From positions 434,001 to 498,000 of the forward strand of contig NZ_CP015520.1 in the NCBI RefSeq assembly GCF_001647085.1: a stretch of DNA of 64,000 bases. The letters run 5' to 3'. This document shows positions 61,602 to 64,000 of the stretch, in pieces. The translations under genes and the position numbers were made by a program. This stretch comes from Thermococcus piezophilus (GTDB taxonomy: Archaea > Methanobacteriota_B > Thermococci > Thermococcales > Thermococcaceae). Within the stretch, counting starts at the first letter, position 1. Each line of letters begins with the position of its first letter. The notes beneath the pieces were generated by a model. It was given only the letters and a program-made list of their open reading frames with translations. It ran no database searches and was not told the origin of the DNA.

Positions 61602-61613
61602 GTTTATAAATTT
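61600..61613 (-). promoter_or_regulatory. TATA box of the small membrane protein gene
   Basis: Minus strand AAATTTATAAACTT, with CCAAAA as a BRE-like element upstream. Confidence 0.6.
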
Positions 61614-61693
61614 TGGCCATGTGTGAGCGTTCAACGACCAGAAAGGTTGGTAAGAGGTATAAGCGCTGAAACATAAAAGGCACGGTGATGAAG

Positions 61694-62485
61694 ATGCTGG
61701 TTGGGATAGGTCTCATGCCCCACGGAAATCCAGTTCTGGAACCCCCCGATGGGGAAACGAGAAAGCTCGCAGAGGTCCTCAGGAAGATAGGCGAGAAGCT
61801 CAGGGACGTTGACGCTTACATCCTCATCAGCCCCCACAACGTGAGAATGAGCGACCATCTCGGCGTCGTCTTGGCAGAGAACCTAATTTCGTGGCTTGGC
61901 TTTGAGGGGAAGGAACTGCCCGGTGAGTGGAAAACCGATAGGGAGCTTGCCGAAAAGGTTTACAGGACCGAGAAAGGGGCAGAAATGCCTGTCGTTGGCC
62001 TGAACTTCGCCGCTCTACGTGGCGAATACTCCCGCTGGCCGCTGAGCTGGGGGGAGCTCATACCTCTCCAGTTTCTCGAAAGGAAACCACTGGTTATCAT
62101 AACCCCTGCCAGAAACGTAAGCCGGGAAACGCTCGTCAAGTTTGGAGAAGTCCTCGGTGATGTCATCGATACTGACAAGAGAAGGATAGCCCTGATAATC
62201 AGCGCCGACCACGGTCATGCCCACGACGAGGACGGACCCTACGGTTACAGGAAAGAAAGTGAAGAGTACGACAGGCTCATCATGAGGCTAATCAACGAGA
62301 ACCGCCTCGAGGAACTGCTCAAAATCCCAGAGAAACTCGTGAAGAATGCCTTAGTGGACAGCTACTGGCAGATGCTGATAATGCTCGGAGCCATGAGGAA
62401 GGCGGAATTTGAGCTGGAAGGTTCAGCATACGCATGTCCAACCTACTTCGGCATGGCTGGGGCACTGTGGGTGAGGAAAAACTAA
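61694..62485 (+). CDS. Class III extradiol dioxygenase (LigB)-fold protein
   Basis: 263 residues from ATG 61694, preceded by GGTGATG; upstream in-frame starts at 61685 and 61688 overlap that site. LigB-like features: [15 protein letters not shown] with metal-type His, [12 protein letters not shown] and [17 protein letters not shown]. Members include aromatic ring-cleaving dioxygenases and MEMO-like proteins of unknown activity; no aromatic degradation genes are near, so the function is open. Its stop overlaps the convergent AlaX gene by four bases. Confidence 0.8.
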   Translation: MLVGIGLMPHGNPVLEPPDGETRKLAEVLRKIGEKLRDVDAYILISPHNVRMSDHLGVVLAENLISWLGFEGKELPGEWKTDRELAEKVYRTEKGAEMPVVGLNFAALRGEYSRWPLSWGELIPLQFLERKPLVIITPARNVSRETLVKFGEVLGDVIDTDKRRIALIISADHGHAHDEDGPYGYRKESEEYDRLIMRLINENRLEELLKIPEKLVKNALVDSYWQMLIMLGAMRKAEFELEGSAYACPTYFGMAGALWVRKN

Positions 62486-62928
62486 ATGACCTCAAAGCTC
62501 ACCTCAAGCAACCCCTTGCTTTTCCTGAACCTGACCTTTCTGATTCTTATCTCCCCGATTTCGCCCGTAGTTGCCGTGTGCTCCCCCTTACAGGCGTTCA
62601 CGTTCCAGTTTTCAATGACGACGACTCTGAGGGTTTTGATTTCCGGAGGGATTGGAAAAAGGTCGTACATATCCTCGCCGAAGCATCTCTCCGCTTCCTC
62701 GCGAGGGGAATTGTATACCTAGACAGGGACGTTCTCCTTAACCTTCTCATTGGCAAGGCGCTCTATCTCGGTGATCTCCTCTTCACTTGGCTTTCTGTTG
62801 AACTTGACGACGAGCACTCCTCGGTTCCCCTTAACGTAGGTTGAGGCCATCCACTTTGCTCTCTCTCCGGGAACCTTAACAACGGCGCCCTTGACGATGT
62901 GCAGAGCGGTGTGAGTTCTCACCTCCAT
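62482..62928 (-). pseudogene. alaX: Alanyl-tRNA editing protein AlaX (small type) with in-frame amber codon
   Basis: From ATG 62928 the frame reads [19 protein letters not shown] with the first zinc motif H-x3-H (HTALH), then VKENVPV, TAG at 62719-62721, and on in the same frame with [25 protein letters not shown] and the second zinc motif C-x3-H (NACKGEH) to TAA 62482. Without the stop it is 148 residues, normal for AlaX-S, which hydrolyses Ser- or Gly-tRNA(Ala). A GAG to TAG change would explain it. Truncation removes half of the zinc site. TATA TTAATAAATG near 62960 supports the start. Confidence 0.8.
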
Positions 62929-63049
62929 GACGATTCCCGAAACTAACTTCAAAGATCATTTATTAACATGACGGGTAATCCCGAAGCGGCGGAAGTTTGG
63001 CCTTTTCTGTGAGTTTTTCGGAATAAGGCTCAAGATTCCAAAAAGCATA

Positions 63050-63066
63050 CGTGAAAGCCTTTCACG
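63050..63066. promoter_or_regulatory. Inverted repeat upstream of the promoter of the gene at 63137
   Basis: CGTGAAAG-C-CTTTCACG, perfect 8-base arms. It lies about 10 bases upstream of the TATA-like GTGTTATAAG (63077-63087), where activators such as TrmB-type proteins often bind in Thermococcales. The sequence is not the TATCAC-N5-GTGATA glycolytic motif. Confidence 0.45.
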
Positions 63067-63073
63067 GGTAAAC

Positions 63074-63088
63074 AAAAAGTGTTATAAG
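63074..63088 (+). promoter_or_regulatory. TATA-like box of the gene at 63137
   Basis: AAAAAGTGTTATAAG; predicts transcription from about 63112 and a 25-base leader with GGGGTGA. Confidence 0.45.
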
Positions 63089-63136
63089 TCCTGACACTTG
63101 ATACACTGATGGACAAAGTTTTAGGGGTGAACAAAA

Positions 63137-64000
63137 ATGGCCGAGAAAAAAAAGAAAAGGGTTCTCATTCTTGGAGCGGCTGGAAGGGACTTCCACAATT
63201 TCAACGTCTTCTTCAGGGACAACCCCGAGTACGAGGTCGTTGCCTTCACCGCAACCCAGATTCCCGACATAGAGGGCAGGCTTTATCCGCCCGAGCTTGC
63301 CGGCGAGCTCTACCCGAACGGAATACCGATATGGAGCGAGGACGACCTTGAGAAGATAATCAAGGAGCATGACATTGATATCGTTGTCTTCGCCTACTCG
63401 GACGTCCCCCACGAGCACGTCATGCACCTCGCTTCTCGCGCTCACTCCGCTGGCGCTGACTTCTGGCTCCTCGGCCCGAAGAGCACCATGCTCAAGTCCA
63501 GCAAGCCGGTCATAGCGGTTACCGCCGTCAGAACCGGCTGTGGAAAGAGCCAGACCAGCAGAAAGGTCGCCCAGCTCCTCCAGGAGATGGGTTACAAGGT
63601 CGTCGCCATAAGACACCCAATGCCCTACGGTGACCTCAGGAAGCAGGTCGTCCAGAGGTTCGCGACCTTCGAGGACCTCGACAAGCACGAGTGCACCATC
63701 GAAGAGAGGGAGGAGTACGAGCCATACATCGAGAGAGGCATGGTCGTCTACGCGGGCGTTGACTACGAGAAGATCCTTCGCGAGGCCGAGAAAGAAGCTG
63801 ACATAATCCTCTGGGACGGCGGAAACAATGACTTCCCGTTCTACGAGCCCGACCTCTGGATAGTCGTTACCGACCCCCACAGGCCAGGCCACGAGCTCAA
63901 GTACCACCCCGGTGAGACCAACTTCAGGGCTGCTGATGTCATAATCATCAACAAGATAGACACCGCCAACAGGGACGACATCCAGAAGGTCCGCGAGAGC
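63137..64000 (+). CDS. Cyclic 2,3-diphosphoglycerate synthetase-like GTPase (partial, 3' end outside window)
   Basis: 288 codons from ATG 63137, preceded by GGGGTGA, continuing past the window. Starts VLILGAAGRDFHNFNVFF, followed by a P-loop VTAVRTGCGKSQTSRK at about residue 125 and a G-domain NKID (VIIINKIDTANRD). This arrangement is that of the COG2403-type predicted GTPases related to cyclic 2,3-diphosphoglycerate synthetase. The true substrate in Thermococcus is not known. The first ~110 residues resemble a dinucleotide-binding fold. Confidence 0.8.
   Translation, partial: MAEKKKKRVLILGAAGRDFHNFNVFFRDNPEYEVVAFTATQIPDIEGRLYPPELAGELYPNGIPIWSEDDLEKIIKEHDIDIVVFAYSDVPHEHVMHLASRAHSAGADFWLLGPKSTMLKSSKPVIAVTAVRTGCGKSQTSRKVAQLLQEMGYKVVAIRHPMPYGDLRKQVVQRFATFEDLDKHECTIEEREEYEPYIERGMVVYAGVDYEKILREAEKEADIILWDGGNNDFPFYEPDLWIVVTDPHRPGHELKYHPGETNFRAADVIIINKIDTANRDDIQKVRES

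Noticed and set aside
61366-62928. TAG codons as pyrrolysine and TGA as selenocysteine
   Set aside because: Thermococcus is not known to use either, no PYLIS/SECIS-like element or pylS/selB gene is seen, and the affected proteins are not known Pyl or Sec proteins.

Overview
The window looks like chromosomal DNA of a hyperthermophilic euryarchaeon of the genus Thermococcus. Archaeal information-processing genes, a tungsten aldehyde oxidoreductase with its radical SAM maturase, class I lysyl-tRNA synthetase, PAN and proteasome beta, a two-subunit RFC, HerA-Mre11-Rad50-NurA, FAU-1, Rio2 and BRE/TATA promoters followed by GGTGA-type ribosome sites all agree. From memory, the gene order from PAN to the proteasome beta subunit resembles the TK225x to TK220x region of T. 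kodakarensis. The species cannot be fixed from sequence alone.

Layout. 1-6.7 kb: two secreted proteins (an alpha/alpha-toroid-like protein and a Tk-SP-like subtilase) and the cmo-aor tungsten enzyme cluster. 7.1-12.4 kb: tRNA-Arg(CCG), a BlaI-type repressor with an M48 protease and a dCMP deaminase, a glycan/lipid-linked sugar cluster (DUF2304, HAD-GT2 fusion, GT4) and a lone Cas6-like protein. 12.6-24 kb: PAN, Rio2, a LipS2-like radical SAM protein, plant-type asparaginase, PhoU-like regulator, three MFS transporters, an orphan IorB and LysRS. 24-26.7 kb: small hypothetical genes, a dolichol/phytol kinase-like protein, DUF366 and a decayed HAD phosphatase. 26.7-31.8 kb: rRNA operon on the minus strand (16S, tRNA-Ala(TGC), 23S) with both processing stems visible; no 5S gene is attached. 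32-44.8 kb: Prs, ASCH, RadB, FAU-1, MoaA, a Trm5-like protein, RfcL/RfcS and Kbl. 44.8-56.6 kb: a frameshifted secreted protein, EndA, RimI, a box C/D sRNA, the herA-mre11-rad50-nurA operon and a broken secreted-protein gene. 56.6-64 kb: a BtuCD-type importer, PsmB, a membrane-anchored HExxH protein, threonine synthase, a class III dioxygenase-like protein, an AlaX gene with an amber codon and a cyclic-2,3-DPG-synthetase-like GTPase cut by the window end.

How the genes work together. Several coherent modules are present: tungstoenzyme maturation, replication clamp loading and end resection, proteasomal degradation (PAN at 12.6 kb, beta subunit at 58.4 kb), and ribosome production, where rRNA, Rio2, FAU-1 and a C/D sRNA that can pair with 23S in this same window all occur.

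The most unusual property is the number of broken genes. Likely single-base frameshifts occur in aor (near 3520), near 45785 and perhaps near 24540. In-frame stops occur at 24514, 61470 and 62721. Two genes carry several lesions each (26.2-26.6 kb and 54.6-56.6 kb). Some lie in G/C runs and could be sequencing errors; the nonsense codons are harder to explain that way. Perfect palindromes sit next to TATA boxes at 6654-6676 and 61584-61601 and suggest local repressor control. No CRISPR array, insertion sequence or clear novel defence system was seen.
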